A stretch of 64,000 bases of DNA. Source: Mesorhizobium sangaii. GTDB lineage: Bacteria > Pseudomonadota > Alphaproteobacteria > Rhizobiales > Rhizobiaceae. The DNA lies in assembly GCF_014207355.1 (NCBI RefSeq), contig NZ_JACHEF010000006.1, positions 186,001 through 250,000 on the forward strand, in the 5' to 3' direction. Shown one piece after another: positions 17,748 through 26,978 of this stretch. The first letter of the stretch is position 1; every line of letters starts with the position of its first letter. The position numbers and the translations under genes are program-made. Below the pieces are notes generated by a model. That model did no database searches. It was not told the origin of the DNA and was given only the letters and a program-made list of their open reading frames with translations.

Positions 17748-18770
17748 TTGGGCAGGCGACGACAGAGCGAAACCAACGACAGTCGAGGTGAAAGCCAGAC
17801 GCCCGAGCAGGTTGCCAGCGAAAGTCGGACGGATCGCCTAAGGATTCGCGCCGCTTGGATGTATTTCGTCGAGCAGATGACGCAGAACGAGATCGCCGAC
17901 GTGCTTGGCGTCGGCCGCGTCACCATCGTACGCATGCTGGCGGACGCCCGCTCGCGCAACGAGGTGAAAATCAGCATCGAAAGCGAATTGTCCGAAATCG
18001 TTCGGCTGGAGCGCGCGCTGGAAAAGACCTTCGGGCTGCAGCAGGCGCTGGTGGCGCCGCTTTCAGCCCCCAATGCCGACCCGACCCCGGCGATCAGCGC
18101 CAAGACCGGCAGCTTCCTGTCGGACACGATGAAATCCGGCATGCGGGTCGGCGTTGGCTGGGGCAGGACGCTGTTCTCAAGCCTGCCCTTCATCAGCGCC
18201 AAGTCGCTCACCGACTTCAAGGTCATTTCGCTGCTCGGCGGTGTCGGCGTGGTGCGTCGATTCAACCCGGCCGAGTTCGCCTGGCGCTTCGCCCAAATCT
18301 TCCAGGGCGACGGCTATCTGATCCCGACGCCGGCCGTCGTCGACAGCGTCGAGACCAAGATCGCGCTGGTCGAGCGCTGCGGCCTGCAGGAGGTTTTTGA
18401 AATGGCCAACGTGCTCGATGCGGTTCTGCTGAGCGTTGGCGGCATCGCCTCGGCCACCACCTTCTCTCGCGGCGGCTTCCTCAAGGAAGCGGATCGGGAG
18501 GCCCTGCTTGCGCGCGGCGCGGTGGGCGATCTTCTGTTCCATTTCTTCGACCGCAATGGCGATCTGGTCGACCACCCCGTCAATAGCCACGTGATGTCGG
18601 TGGATGTCGACCGGCTGCGCAAGGCGCCGATCCGCATCCTGACCTCCGGCGGCGAGGAGAAGATCGAAGCCTTGTTGGGTGCCATGACCCTGATCGCCCC
18701 GACGATCCTGATCACCGACGAGGAAAGCGCCCGGCGCATGCTCGAGGCGCATGCGGCGCAAGCCTCATAA
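17748..18770 (+). CDS. SorC-family sugar-binding transcriptional regulator
   Basis: This protein of about 340 residues has an N-terminal helix-turn-helix (MTQNEIADVLGVGRVTIVRML, roughly residues 43-63) and a long effector-binding domain related to phosphosugar-binding folds (GVGWGRTLFSSL, ISLLGGVGVV, LLSVGGIASATTFSRGG). SorC-type regulators respond to phosphorylated sugars and control polyol operons. The TTG at 17748 is preferred because GGGGAGGG precedes it; an in-frame ATG lies at 17697. It is the likely controller of the glucitol-type PTS, replacing GutR. Confidence 0.87.
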   Translation: MGRRRQSETNDSRGESQTPEQVASESRTDRLRIRAAWMYFVEQMTQNEIADVLGVGRVTIVRMLADARSRNEVKISIESELSEIVRLERALEKTFGLQQALVAPLSAPNADPTPAISAKTGSFLSDTMKSGMRVGVGWGRTLFSSLPFISAKSLTDFKVISLLGGVGVVRRFNPAEFAWRFAQIFQGDGYLIPTPAVVDSVETKIALVERCGLQEVFEMANVLDAVLLSVGGIASATTFSRGGFLKEADREALLARGAVGDLLFHFFDRNGDLVDHPVNSHVMSVDVDRLRKAPIRILTSGGEEKIEALLGAMTLIAPTILITDEESARRMLEAHAAQAS

Positions 18771-18873
18771 TGACGTCGGCCGGGTGATGTCGGCCGGTTG
18801 CCGGCGTCAGGGGCATCCGCTATCTGACGATCCAGGCAACTGACGCCTGAGCCAATCAAACGGAGCCTGAGCC

Positions 18874-19227
18874 ATGACACGCGAGACAATCCTCAAATTC
18901 GGCGCTGTCGAAAAGGCCGACGCCGGCGATCTGGCCGGATGGATCGTGGTCGAAGGCAGGCCGACCATGCAAACCGCCGTCCAGCACACGACCGAGGACG
19001 GCAAGGTGATCTCGGGCACATGGCGGGCGACGCCGGGCACCTATCACGCGACCTACACCGACTACGAGTTCGTGCACATGATCGCAGGCCGCATCATCAT
19101 CACCCCCGATGGCGGCGCACCGGTCGAGGTGGGCCCCGGCGACGCCTTCGTGGTGGAAGCCGATTTCAAGGGAACCTGGAAGATCATCGAACCGGTGACG
19201 AAGCATTTTGTCGTCAGGGTCGGCTGA
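18874..19227 (+). CDS. Cupin-domain protein (DUF861-like)
   Basis: This 117-residue single-domain cupin has beta-barrel phrases such as GTWRATPGTYHATYTDYE, HMIAGRIIITPDGG and VGPGDAFVVEADFKGTWKI, the style of the ureidoglycine-aminohydrolase-like group. The typical metal-binding histidines are only partly present, so enzymatic activity is uncertain. It follows the SorC regulator by about 100 bases and may be transcribed with it. A role in sugar or ureide metabolism is possible but not shown. Confidence 0.78.
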   Translation: MTRETILKFGAVEKADAGDLAGWIVVEGRPTMQTAVQHTTEDGKVISGTWRATPGTYHATYTDYEFVHMIAGRIIITPDGGAPVEVGPGDAFVVEADFKGTWKIIEPVTKHFVVRVG

Positions 19228-19325
19228 GGCCTGTCCGCATAGGCCGTTGATGGTTGACGTCCCTGGCATATCCAGTGCGAGCAACGACAGGCATGCCGGC
19301 GCGCCATGCAGCTTTGATTATAGCG

Positions 19326-22300
19326 CTATTTGAGCACGGTTGAGGTGGCCTCGTCCTTCTTCGTGCGTCCGGAGCGCCGTTCCTCCAATCGTTGCAGGAT
19401 GACGAAAAAGGATGGCACAAAAAGAATGGCCAGGCAGGTCGAAGCGAGCATGCCGGAAAAGACCGTGATGCCGATCGACTTCCGTGCGCTCGCACCGGCG
19501 CCGGTTGCAAACACCAGCGGCGCCACGCCGAGGATGAAGGCAAACGATGTCATTAGAATCGGCCGGAAGCGGGCACGTGCGGCCTCGATCGCCGATTCGA
19601 CGATAGGTGTGCCGGCGGCACGCAGTTCGCGTGCGACCTCGACGATCAGAATCGCATTCTTGGCTGACAGCGCTATGAGCAGGATAAGGCCGATCTGGAC
19701 ATAGAGATTGTTGTCGATGCCAAGGCCATTGAGCACCAAGACCGGCCCCACCAGGGACAGCGGCGCGGCGAGCAGGATTGAGATCGGAGCGAGCCAGCTC
19801 TCGTATTGGCCGGCAAGGACCAGGTAGACAAGCAGCAGCGCCATTCCGAACACCAGGTAAACCTGATTGGTAACGAGCTTCTCTTGGAAAGACAGCGCAG
19901 TCCAATCGAAGCCGGTACCGGGCGGAAGGCTATCCGCTGCAATCTCCTCCATCAGCTTGATCAAATCGCCTGACGAAAAGCCTGCGGCGGGCACGCCTAC
20001 GATCGACGCGGCGGGATAGAGATTGTACAGGCTGATCAGCGATGGACCGACGCTGGGTTCAATTGTCAACACGGTTCCGAGTGGGATCATGTCTCCGTTG
20101 TTGTTGCGGACGGTCAGGCGGCGGATTTCCTCCGGGGTCAACCGAAACTGGGCGTCAGCCTGCACATAGATCTGGAAGACGCGCCCGAACTTGTTGAACT
20201 GGCTGACGTAGCTGGAGCCGAGATAGCCGGCGAGCGTCTGAAATACCTGGTCAGTGGTCAGGCCGAGGGCCTGCACCTTGTCGCGGTCGATCTCGGCCTT
20301 GTACTGCGGGACGTTGGCGCGGAACGATGACGAGACACGCTGGATGCCCGACTGCGTTTCAGCCTTGCTGACGATCGCACTGACGGAGCCTTGCAGCTTC
20401 GAGAGGTCGAAACTGCCGTCGCGGAGTTCGACTTGCAGCGTGAAGCCGGCGGCGTTGCCGATGCCCTGGATTGGTGGCGGAGGAAGCACCAGTACAAGCC
20501 CGTCGGCCATGGCCGACAGATTCTTGTTGAGAGTGGCGTAGAGCGAAGCCAGGTCTTCGCTCTTGCCGCGCAGATCCCAGTCCTTGAGAATGATGTAGGC
20601 GACGCCTGCGTTGGCTAGCGTTGAATTGTTGTCGAGGGCTGAAAGCCCGGCGATGGTGACCACCGTCTCCACCCCAGGTGTTGCCTTGGCGATCTTGGAA
20701 ACCTGCTGCAGCGTTTCCTGGGTGCGACCAAGTGAGGCGCCGTCAGGCAGCTGGACCGCCGCGAGCAGATAACCCTGGTCTTCGATTGGGATGAAACCGG
20801 TAGCGACGCGCGACATGCCGTAGCCGGCCGCGCCGATGATCATGAGTGCGACCACACCCGTTACGGCGCTATGACGCACCATCCCTCCGATCAACCGGAC
20901 GTAGGCATTCTCGGCACGCTGGTAGACCGCATTGAAGCCGCGCGCGAAGACATTGCGCTGGTCAGGTGGCACGGGACGCCTAAGCCATGTCGCGCATTGC
21001 GTTGGCTTCAATGTCGCGGCGTTGACGGCGCTGATCAGCGCGGTCGCCGCGATCACGAGCGCGAATTGCGCGTACATCCGGCCGGTAAGGCCGGGAAGGA
21101 AGGCCGCCGGCAAGAACACCGCCAGCAGCACTAGCGTGATGCCGATGATCGGCGCGAACAATGTCTTCATGGCGGCAATGGCGGCGTCGTGGCTCGACAT
21201 GCCGCGTTCCATGTTGTGGGCGGCTCCCTCGACCACGACTATGGCGTCATCGACGACGATGCCTATGGCGAGCACGATGGCGAACAGGGTGGAAAGGTTG
21301 ACTGAGAAGCCGAGCGCCGCCATCGCCGCGAACGCGCCTATGATGGTGACCGGTACGGTAGTGGCCGGAACCAGCATCGCCCGCCAATCCTGCAGGAAGA
21401 CGAGGATGACGATCAGAACCAGCACCGCCGCCTCAAACAGCGTCTTGTAGACCTCGTTGATCGCCTGGCTGACGAAATTGGTCGTGTTGAACGGTATCGC
21501 GTAAGCTATGCCTTGCGGGAAGGTACGCGCCAATTCCTCCATCCTGGACGCGACCCTCTTGGCCACATCGAGCGCGTTCGCGCCGGGTGCCAGGAAGATG
21601 GCCATGCCGGCGGCCTGCTGACCGTCGAGGTTGAAGAACTGTCCGTAGGTCTGCGCACCGAGTTCAACCCGCCCGACATCGCGAACACGCGTCATATCGC
21701 CATTGGCGCCTGTCTTGACCACAACGGCGCCGAACTGGTCGGGATCGTCAAGGCGGCTGGACACTTCGATCGAATATTGGAAGGACTGGTCGTCCGGCGC
21801 CGGCGGGGCGCCGATCTGACCTGCTGTGACCTGTTCGCTCTGCTGTTGAAGTGCTTGAACGACATCTTGCGTGGTCAAGCCGCGCGCCAGCATCTTTTCG
21901 GGATCGAGCCAGACCCGCATGGAATATTGACCAGCGCCGAATACGCTGACATTGCCGACGCCAGGCAACCGCGAGATTTCGTCCTTAAGACTGATAGTCG
22001 CGTAGTTGCTGAGATAGAGGCTGTCATATTTTCCGTCAGGCGAAGTCAACGTCACGATCTCGAGGATGGAGGTCGACTTCTTCTGCACGTTGACGCCCTG
22101 CACCTGCACTGATTGGGGCAGCCCGGCCATGGCGGCAGAGACCCGGTTCTGAACAAGCACCTGAGCCAGGTCCAGATCTGTACCGATGGCAAAAGTGACG
22201 GTCAGGTTGTAGCTGCCGTCCGAGGCAGCGAAGGACTGCATGTAGAGCATGTTCTCGACGCCATTGACTTGCTGCTCGATCGGCAGGGCGACGGTGTCGA

Positions 22301-22475
22301 TGACCGTGCGCGCGCTGGCGCCCGGATAACGGGTGGTTACCGAAACGGTCGGTGGAACCACATCGGGATACTGCGCTACCGGCAACGCAAAGAGCGAGAC
22401 GATGCCAACGACGACGATAAGGACGGCAATGACATTCGCCAAAACGGGTCGTTCGATGAAGAATTTGGAGATCAT
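19326..22475 (-). CDS. RND efflux pump inner-membrane subunit (AcrB/MexB family)
   Basis: This 1049-residue, full-length hydrophobe/amphiphile-efflux RND transporter begins FFIERPVLANVIAVLIV. It contains the proton-relay aspartates in GIVVDDAIVVVEGAAHNMER and the duplicated membrane/porter layout, ending with FILGVAPLVFATGAGA and FVPSFFVILQR. It exports drugs, detergents or lipophilic compounds from periplasm and membrane by proton antiport. The upstream adaptor gene overlaps it by four bases (ATGA). No outer-membrane channel or TetR regulator is adjacent, so it probably borrows an OprM/TolC-type channel encoded elsewhere. Confidence 0.95.
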   Translation of the reverse strand: MISKFFIERPVLANVIAVLIVVVGIVSLFALPVAQYPDVVPPTVSVTTRYPGASARTVIDTVALPIEQQVNGVENMLYMQSFAASDGSYNLTVTFAIGTDLDLAQVLVQNRVSAAMAGLPQSVQVQGVNVQKKSTSILEIVTLTSPDGKYDSLYLSNYATISLKDEISRLPGVGNVSVFGAGQYSMRVWLDPEKMLARGLTTQDVVQALQQQSEQVTAGQIGAPPAPDDQSFQYSIEVSSRLDDPDQFGAVVVKTGANGDMTRVRDVGRVELGAQTYGQFFNLDGQQAAGMAIFLAPGANALDVAKRVASRMEELARTFPQGIAYAIPFNTTNFVSQAINEVYKTLFEAAVLVLIVILVFLQDWRAMLVPATTVPVTIIGAFAAMAALGFSVNLSTLFAIVLAIGIVVDDAIVVVEGAAHNMERGMSSHDAAIAAMKTLFAPIIGITLVLLAVFLPAAFLPGLTGRMYAQFALVIAATALISAVNAATLKPTQCATWLRRPVPPDQRNVFARGFNAVYQRAENAYVRLIGGMVRHSAVTGVVALMIIGAAGYGMSRVATGFIPIEDQGYLLAAVQLPDGASLGRTQETLQQVSKIAKATPGVETVVTIAGLSALDNNSTLANAGVAYIILKDWDLRGKSEDLASLYATLNKNLSAMADGLVLVLPPPPIQGIGNAAGFTLQVELRDGSFDLSKLQGSVSAIVSKAETQSGIQRVSSSFRANVPQYKAEIDRDKVQALGLTTDQVFQTLAGYLGSSYVSQFNKFGRVFQIYVQADAQFRLTPEEIRRLTVRNNNGDMIPLGTVLTIEPSVGPSLISLYNLYPAASIVGVPAAGFSSGDLIKLMEEIAADSLPPGTGFDWTALSFQEKLVTNQVYLVFGMALLLVYLVLAGQYESWLAPISILLAAPLSLVGPVLVLNGLGIDNNLYVQIGLILLIALSAKNAILIVEVARELRAAGTPIVESAIEAARARFRPILMTSFAFILGVAPLVFATGAGASARKSIGITVFSGMLASTCLAILFVPSFFVILQRLEERRSGRTKKDEATSTVLK

Positions 22476-23635
22476 TGGCCAGCACCATTGGCCGGAGTTT
22501 GCTGGAGGGTCTTCACCGTCGGTTCGATCTTCTGGCCGGGCAGGGCCGTCAGCAAGCCAGATATGACGACGCGGTCTTCCGCTGTCAGGCCGGAGGTAAT
22601 GACGCGCAACTCGCCGACCTGTTGGCCAATCTCGACGCCGCGTTGCTCGATTGTGTCGTCCTTTCCGGCGACAAGCACATAGCGGCCGCTCTGGTCGCTG
22701 CTGATTGCACGATCCGGTACGAGCAGCATGTCCGGCTGTTCGCCGAGCGGGATGCGCAGTCGGACGAAATAGCCGGGCAGCAGCGCCTTGTCCTTGTTTT
22801 CCAAAACGGCGCGAACCAGTAGCGTGCCCGTCGAGGAAGATACCGCCGGCGCTGCATAGTCGAGCGTTCCTTTGTGCGGATATCCACTCTCGGTCTGCAG
22901 GCCGACATCCACCGGTATCTTCTTGAGATTCTGCATCGTCAGACCACGCCTGGCCATTTCAGCCCGGATCCGCTGCACGTCCTGCTCACTGACATTGAAA
23001 TTGATGTATATCGGATCCATCTGGACGATCGTTGCGAGGTCGGAAGTGCTGGCAGTGCCAACGAACTGCCCGACCGATACCTGGCGGGCGGTGACGATGC
23101 CGTCGAACGGTGCCTTGACTTCGGTGTAGCTCAGGTTGAGCTGGGCCTGCTTGACGTCAACGGCGTTCTGCTGCTGCTTGGCCACGTCGACCGCAGCGGC
23201 AGCGGCAGCCTGGTCCGCCGTGGACGCCGAAATTACCTTCTGCGCGAGCAATTCCTGTTGCCGCTTCAGATCGGCGCTGGACTGTTTGACTGAGGCATCT
23301 GCCGAAGTCTGTCCAGCCTGGGCCTGTTCAAGTGCCAACTGGTAAGGTTCAGGCTCGATAAGGAACAGTCGGCTGCCCGCCTTGACGCTGTCGCCGTCCT
23401 TGTAGTCTATTTCCTGTATGAAGCCCGCTACCCGGGCAACCAATGGCGTCGAATTGACGGCGGCCGTGTTCCCCGTCGCATTGAGATAGGGCGTTACCGT
23501 CTGCTTGAGCGGTAGCGCCACGTCAACCTTGGGCGGCGGCGGCGGAACATAGGAATTTTGCTTGTTGCAGGCTGAAAGCAACGCCGTCGCCGTAAGCAAG
23601 GTTACGGTCAGCGCAATGCGCGATACCAAAAGCAT
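22472..23635 (-). CDS. RND efflux periplasmic adaptor lipoprotein (MFP)
   Basis: This 387-residue membrane-fusion protein has a lipoprotein signal (TALLSACNKQ, modified Cys about residue 23). A barrel-sandwich/lipoyl part is split by an alpha-hairpin (residues about 100-170, rich in Ala, Gln and Lys), and beta-barrel phrases follow (APFDGIVTARQVSVGQFVG, DPIYINFNVSEQDV). It bridges the RND pump to the outer-membrane channel. It is the first gene of the two-gene operon and diverges from the Cys-rich peptide gene across a 63-base gap. Confidence 0.93.
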   Translation of the reverse strand: MLLVSRIALTVTLLTATALLSACNKQNSYVPPPPPKVDVALPLKQTVTPYLNATGNTAAVNSTPLVARVAGFIQEIDYKDGDSVKAGSRLFLIEPEPYQLALEQAQAGQTSADASVKQSSADLKRQQELLAQKVISASTADQAAAAAAVDVAKQQQNAVDVKQAQLNLSYTEVKAPFDGIVTARQVSVGQFVGTASTSDLATIVQMDPIYINFNVSEQDVQRIRAEMARRGLTMQNLKKIPVDVGLQTESGYPHKGTLDYAAPAVSSSTGTLLVRAVLENKDKALLPGYFVRLRIPLGEQPDMLLVPDRAISSDQSGRYVLVAGKDDTIEQRGVEIGQQVGELRVITSGLTAEDRVVISGLLTALPGQKIEPTVKTLQQTPANGAGQ

Positions 23636-23698
23636 TTGACCCCCCTCAACACTTCACGGTATTTTGATTGAATGTTAGCTATTTTGGAGGGGTTTGTC

Positions 23699-23914
23699 AT
23701 GCGAATTGCCTTGAGCGGGGTTTTCCTAGCCGTTCAGATGCTTGCTGCTCAGGCGCAGACAGCGGCCGAACGTGAGGCTTGCCAAGCAAACTTCGAAAAG
23801 TTCTGCAAAGGCGTGGAGCCAGGCGGCGGCCGCGTCATTCAATGTCTGACGGAACATTTCAGCGAGCTGACCCCGGAATGCCAGAAGGTCGTCAAGGCGA
23901 ATACGCCTGGTTAG
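23699..23914 (+). CDS. Small secreted Cys-rich (GLG1-like) protein
   Basis: This predicted 71-residue protein has a signal peptide (MRIALSGVFLAVQMLAAQAQ) and a mature part of about 50 residues with four cysteines (REACQANFEKFCKG, VIQCLTEHFSELTPECQKV). The pattern matches the Cys-rich GLG1/FGFR-type repeat found in short rhizobial periplasmic proteins. An SD (GGAGG) about 8 bases upstream fixes the ATG at 23699. It is divergent from the RND operon; function unknown. Confidence 0.75.
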   Translation: MRIALSGVFLAVQMLAAQAQTAAEREACQANFEKFCKGVEPGGGRVIQCLTEHFSELTPECQKVVKANTPG

Positions 23915-24091
23915 GATCGCGCAGTGCTCTCCGCCGAGCTGTCAGGGTCGGCTGAGGCCGGAGCCGCGCATGTATCAACGCCACTCCTGAGCGCTATGGG
24001 CAGGCAAGCCGGATGTTCGGACGCTCTGGCGAATGGGCCCGGCCCTTTTGTCTGGCAGTGAGACGTCGGACGCCCGCCAGGTTCGTCAAAC

Positions 24092-25027
24092 CTATGTCAC
24101 CGCGACGACATTTCCCGCCGCGTCGAGGCGACATCCGACCCGCGCCTGCCGAACCTCTATGCCGCCTTGCCTTGCATAGTCTATGCGCACCTCGATCGGA
24201 GCGGTGAGGGCACCGCGAAGGTGCCGGCGCAAGGCACCTGCGCTGGCTGCGTGCACACGCACGGCACCAAGTGGCTTCGCAGCCGACATGATCGCCTGAC
24301 GGCAGACGCGAACCACGGCGGGCGGGGTGCCAGGTATCGCCTTTAACCGCGCCTGGAGCGGCCGCATGGGATAACCTGTGGTGTTCGACCTGAACGTGTC
24401 GCGACCACCTTTGGAGGGCCAAAGGCTGCGTGGCAGGGCGACTGCGTGTCGCACGCCCTTCGTCACGACTATGGCGGCCGCCTTCTTGCCGACACCGACA
24501 CTTGCTGGCCCTGTGGTAGCCCCCGACGCCGCGCTCGCTCGACTATTTGCCGAACTGCCCGGAGCGGCGCCAGCACCGGTGGATTCGTCTCCCGCACTGG
24601 GGCTTGCCGAAAGGCCGCCCACGCCGCCGAGGTTGGTACCGGCTCCAACGTTGGCGCCAAGCGATCCGTTGCTCGTGCCTACCGAGCCTCCAACATTGGC
24701 TCCCCCGATTCCGTCGACGCTCGCGTCGACACCGACGGAGGCGCCGTTCGAACCGACGCCTACACCGGCGCCGACCCCAATGCCACCGACGTTGCCTCCA
24801 AGGCCCGCCGATCCCTGGTTCGTGCCGACCGACCCTCCGACGTCTGCTCCTCCGATTCCGTCGACGCTCGCGCCAACACCAACGGAGGCGCCGTTCGAGC
24901 CAACGCCCACACCGGCGCCGACCCCGATACCGCCGACTTTGCCTCCAAGGCCCCCAGCAAGAGCCGGAGCAGGCCCGATCGCAACTGCGATCACCAATAC
25001 TGCAGCTAGATCCTTGCGCATCACCAT
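24092..25027 (-). CDS. Secreted glycine-rich tandem-repeat protein
   Basis: This 311-residue protein has a signal peptide (to about residue 24, ending PAPALA). Two 49-residue Gly/Val/Ser repeats follow (residues 26-123: VGGIGVGAGVGVGSNGASVG, DGIGG, GGSVGT), then an Ala/Ser/Gly-rich linker. The conserved C-terminal domain of about 90 residues has two cysteines (VVRVCRQAIMSA, ARVGCRLDAAG). The repeat resembles an elastic or adhesin-like surface segment. Its start overlaps the stop of the upstream Wza-like gene by 7 bases (ATGGTGATG), so the two are likely coupled. Function unknown. Confidence 0.72.
   Translation of the reverse strand: MVMRKDLAAVLVIAVAIGPAPALAGGLGGKVGGIGVGAGVGVGSNGASVGVGASVDGIGGADVGGSVGTNQGSAGLGGNVGGIGVGAGVGVGSNGASVGVDASVDGIGGANVGGSVGTSNGSLGANVGAGTNLGGVGGLSASPSAGDESTGAGAAPGSSANSRASAASGATTGPASVGVGKKAAAIVVTKGVRHAVALPRSLWPSKGGRDTFRSNTTGYPMRPLQARLKAIPGTPPAVVRVCRQAIMSAAKPLGAVRVHAASAGALRRHLRGALTAPIEVRIDYARQGGIEVRQARVGCRLDAAGNVVAVT
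24659..24952. repeat. Two tandem 147-bp units in the glycine-rich gene
   Basis: The DNA for residues 26-123 of the glycine-rich protein consists of two adjacent copies of a 147-base unit that differ by only a few substitutions. Near-identity at the DNA level points to recent duplication or ongoing homogenisation. Confidence 0.8.
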
Positions 25028-26574
25028 AATCCCTGTGCCGTGCCCAATGGCGCCCGCGTCGGGAGCAATGCGGCGGGAAGGCTGATCGTCGTCAGCCGAA
25101 CAGGTTGCGGCGACTTGCGGACCGCCACTTTGCGGATTTCTCGCCCTTCGGGCTCATGGGCGGATCGAGCCCGTTTCCCTGCGAGTGCACCGGTACGTGG
25201 GCCTGCGCGATCACCGGCAGGCGCTTTGGAAGCGGGCTCGATGCGCTGATCGCGATTGCGAGCTTTCAGGATGTCGGTTTCGTTGCGCGCCGCAACGAGG
25301 TCGCGGGCCAGGCCCATGGCCCTTTCGCGCTGTTGCTCCAGAGCAGCAGAGAGACGGGCGACTTCCTCTTTTGCCGCGTCGCGATCCTGGCGAGCAGCAT
25401 CGAGATCACGCTCGAGAGCATCTGCCCTCCCGCGTTCCAATGCGAGCGCTTCGCCGGCTCGCTTTGCAGCGGCCTCAGCAACCTGACGGTCCTGAATATC
25501 TGCCATTTGTGCAGCCGCAGCCAGTTTTCCGCTGGCCTCAAGAGCATCGAGGGATTGGTGCGTCGCGGCAAGATCGTGTTCGAGGCGTTCGATCGTCTGC
25601 CGCCCCTCGTCAAGCGCGCGTTTCGCTCCAGACAGGGAAACTTCCGCAGCCTGGTGCGCGCCGAGTGCGGCGGCCTTTTCGCGGATCGCGAGAGCGGCTG
25701 TGACTCGCAAGCTTTCGACTTCGCGCTGCGCCATGGCCAGACCCTGCGCGAGCCGTTCGGCTCGTTGCTTCTGGTCTTCAAGGGCTTGTCCTTGAAGAGT
25801 CGTCGCCTCTGCGACCGCACGCGCACTCACGCCTGCCTCGGCTGTGACACGCCGCATCTCGTCAAGTTCGTCTCGCGCCGCTTCCAGTTCGCTGCGAAGA
25901 ACCCGCTCAACCCTGTCTGCAGACTGACGCTCTGCAGACGCCTGCTGGCGAGCCGCCTCAAGCTCCTCGCGAACGGCCGATAGTTCATGCAGTGACGCAT
26001 CCGTCTTGGATCGTTCCCGTCCTGGCCCGGTCGCGGCAGCCTCCACCAATGGGCGAGAAGCGCTCACGTCAGATGGCGCCCCAGCCGGGTACCCCTCGAC
26101 TTTGGCGCCGCCCGAAGACGCTGCCGATTGCGTGCGCTGGACGGTCATCACGGGTCGCGTATCGAAGCCACTTCTGGCCTGTAAGCGATCGGTAATCAGC
26201 CTTGCCAATTCACTCTCACGCAGACCTGCAGCCGGAACGTGCCCAATGCCCGGAAGATCCAGCGTCCCGGTTGCACTGATCGTAAAAGCACCGTTGAGCT
26301 CCACGCCCTCCGTAATGCCGCCGCGCAAGGCATCCCACCCCGAGACCTCTAGCTCGACAGTGTCTTGAGGGGCGAGCCTGTCGTCAGTCTCCGATTGACC
26401 CCTTGCCGGGGCGCCAAATAGGAGGATCAGGCAGAACGGGATGAGGCTTATCGCAGCGCCGCGTGACCTCTTGCGGGTGTCAGGAAACAACGCCGCCATG
26501 GCCGAGAATCGTCGGATACCACCGGGGAGTGCAGGGCTGTGGCAATCCGCGTTGGACGTCTGGACATGATCCAT
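25021..26574 (-). CDS. Polysaccharide-export (Wza-like) N-terminal domain fused to long coiled coil
   Basis: This predicted 517-residue protein has a membrane/signal segment at about residues 35-57. A Poly_export/SLBB-like stretch follows (LAPQDTVELEVSGWDALRGG, NGAFTISATGTLDLPGIGHV, LARLITDRLQ). About 250 residues of Ala/Glu/Arg-rich coiled coil come next (EELEAARQQASAERQSADRV), and a basic tail. Such proteins usually take part in exopolysaccharide or capsule export. The ATG at 26574 has SD GGAGGT 9 bases upstream; the frame runs 30 codons further through a 21-base tandem repeat. It is coupled to the downstream glycine-rich protein gene. Confidence 0.72.
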   Translation of the reverse strand: MDHVQTSNADCHSPALPGGIRRFSAMAALFPDTRKRSRGAAISLIPFCLILLFGAPARGQSETDDRLAPQDTVELEVSGWDALRGGITEGVELNGAFTISATGTLDLPGIGHVPAAGLRESELARLITDRLQARSGFDTRPVMTVQRTQSAASSGGAKVEGYPAGAPSDVSASRPLVEAAATGPGRERSKTDASLHELSAVREELEAARQQASAERQSADRVERVLRSELEAARDELDEMRRVTAEAGVSARAVAEATTLQGQALEDQKQRAERLAQGLAMAQREVESLRVTAALAIREKAAALGAHQAAEVSLSGAKRALDEGRQTIERLEHDLAATHQSLDALEASGKLAAAAQMADIQDRQVAEAAAKRAGEALALERGRADALERDLDAARQDRDAAKEEVARLSAALEQQRERAMGLARDLVAARNETDILKARNRDQRIEPASKAPAGDRAGPRTGALAGKRARSAHEPEGREIRKVAVRKSPQPVRLTTISLPAALLPTRAPLGTAQGLW

Positions 26575-26603
26575 GACTGGACCTCCATGACTCTCACTGA
26601 CCA

Positions 26604-26666
26604 CGCGCAGCACAAAGCTCACGGCGCGTAGCACAAAGCTCACGGCGCGTAGCACAAAGCTCACGG
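26604..26666. repeat. Three tandem 21-bp repeats upstream of the Wza-like gene
   Basis: Three head-to-tail copies of a 21-base unit (CGCGTAGCACAAAGCTCACGG on +, the first differing at one base) lie 30-92 bases before the preferred start of the coiled-coil gene. They could be operator repeats. If translation begins upstream they encode repeated AVSFVLR heptads. Confidence 0.85.
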
Positions 26667-26978
26667 CGTGAGCCTACCAAAGTCGATCAGCAGTGGTGAG
26701 TACCAAATAGAGCGTAGCTGCATCGCCCAATTGAGTAAGCGGGCACGTCCGTACCAGGTTCGGCAACCAACTGCTCCGCGATTCGACCTTCGATATCGCG
26801 TTCAACGACCGCTGCATTTCGGCAAAGACATCAGGAAAGGCCCCGTTTATTCGCTCGTCACGGTTTGCGGTGGCCGATACCGCGCGATCGGCAGCGGCGT
26901 CCCGCTCGGCCAATTCGCGCCTAGTCAACGTCGATCCCGCTTTCGGCCTGACGCGGTATTGTCGCGGTGGTGGCAGGC
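26667..26978. other. Intergenic stretch with no convincing gene
   Basis: About 310 bases lie between the Wza-like gene and the small minus-strand gene. An open frame on the minus strand (26674-27048) overlaps both sides. It has no SD and no recognisable motif, so I leave it unannotated; it may hold promoter DNA for the coiled-coil gene. Confidence 0.4.

Noticed and set aside
24378-25085. Plus-strand Pro/Thr-rich frame (235 residues) opposite the glycine-rich gene
   Set aside because: Its Pro/Thr repeats are the complement of Gly codons in the true gene, which has a signal peptide and translational coupling to its neighbour.
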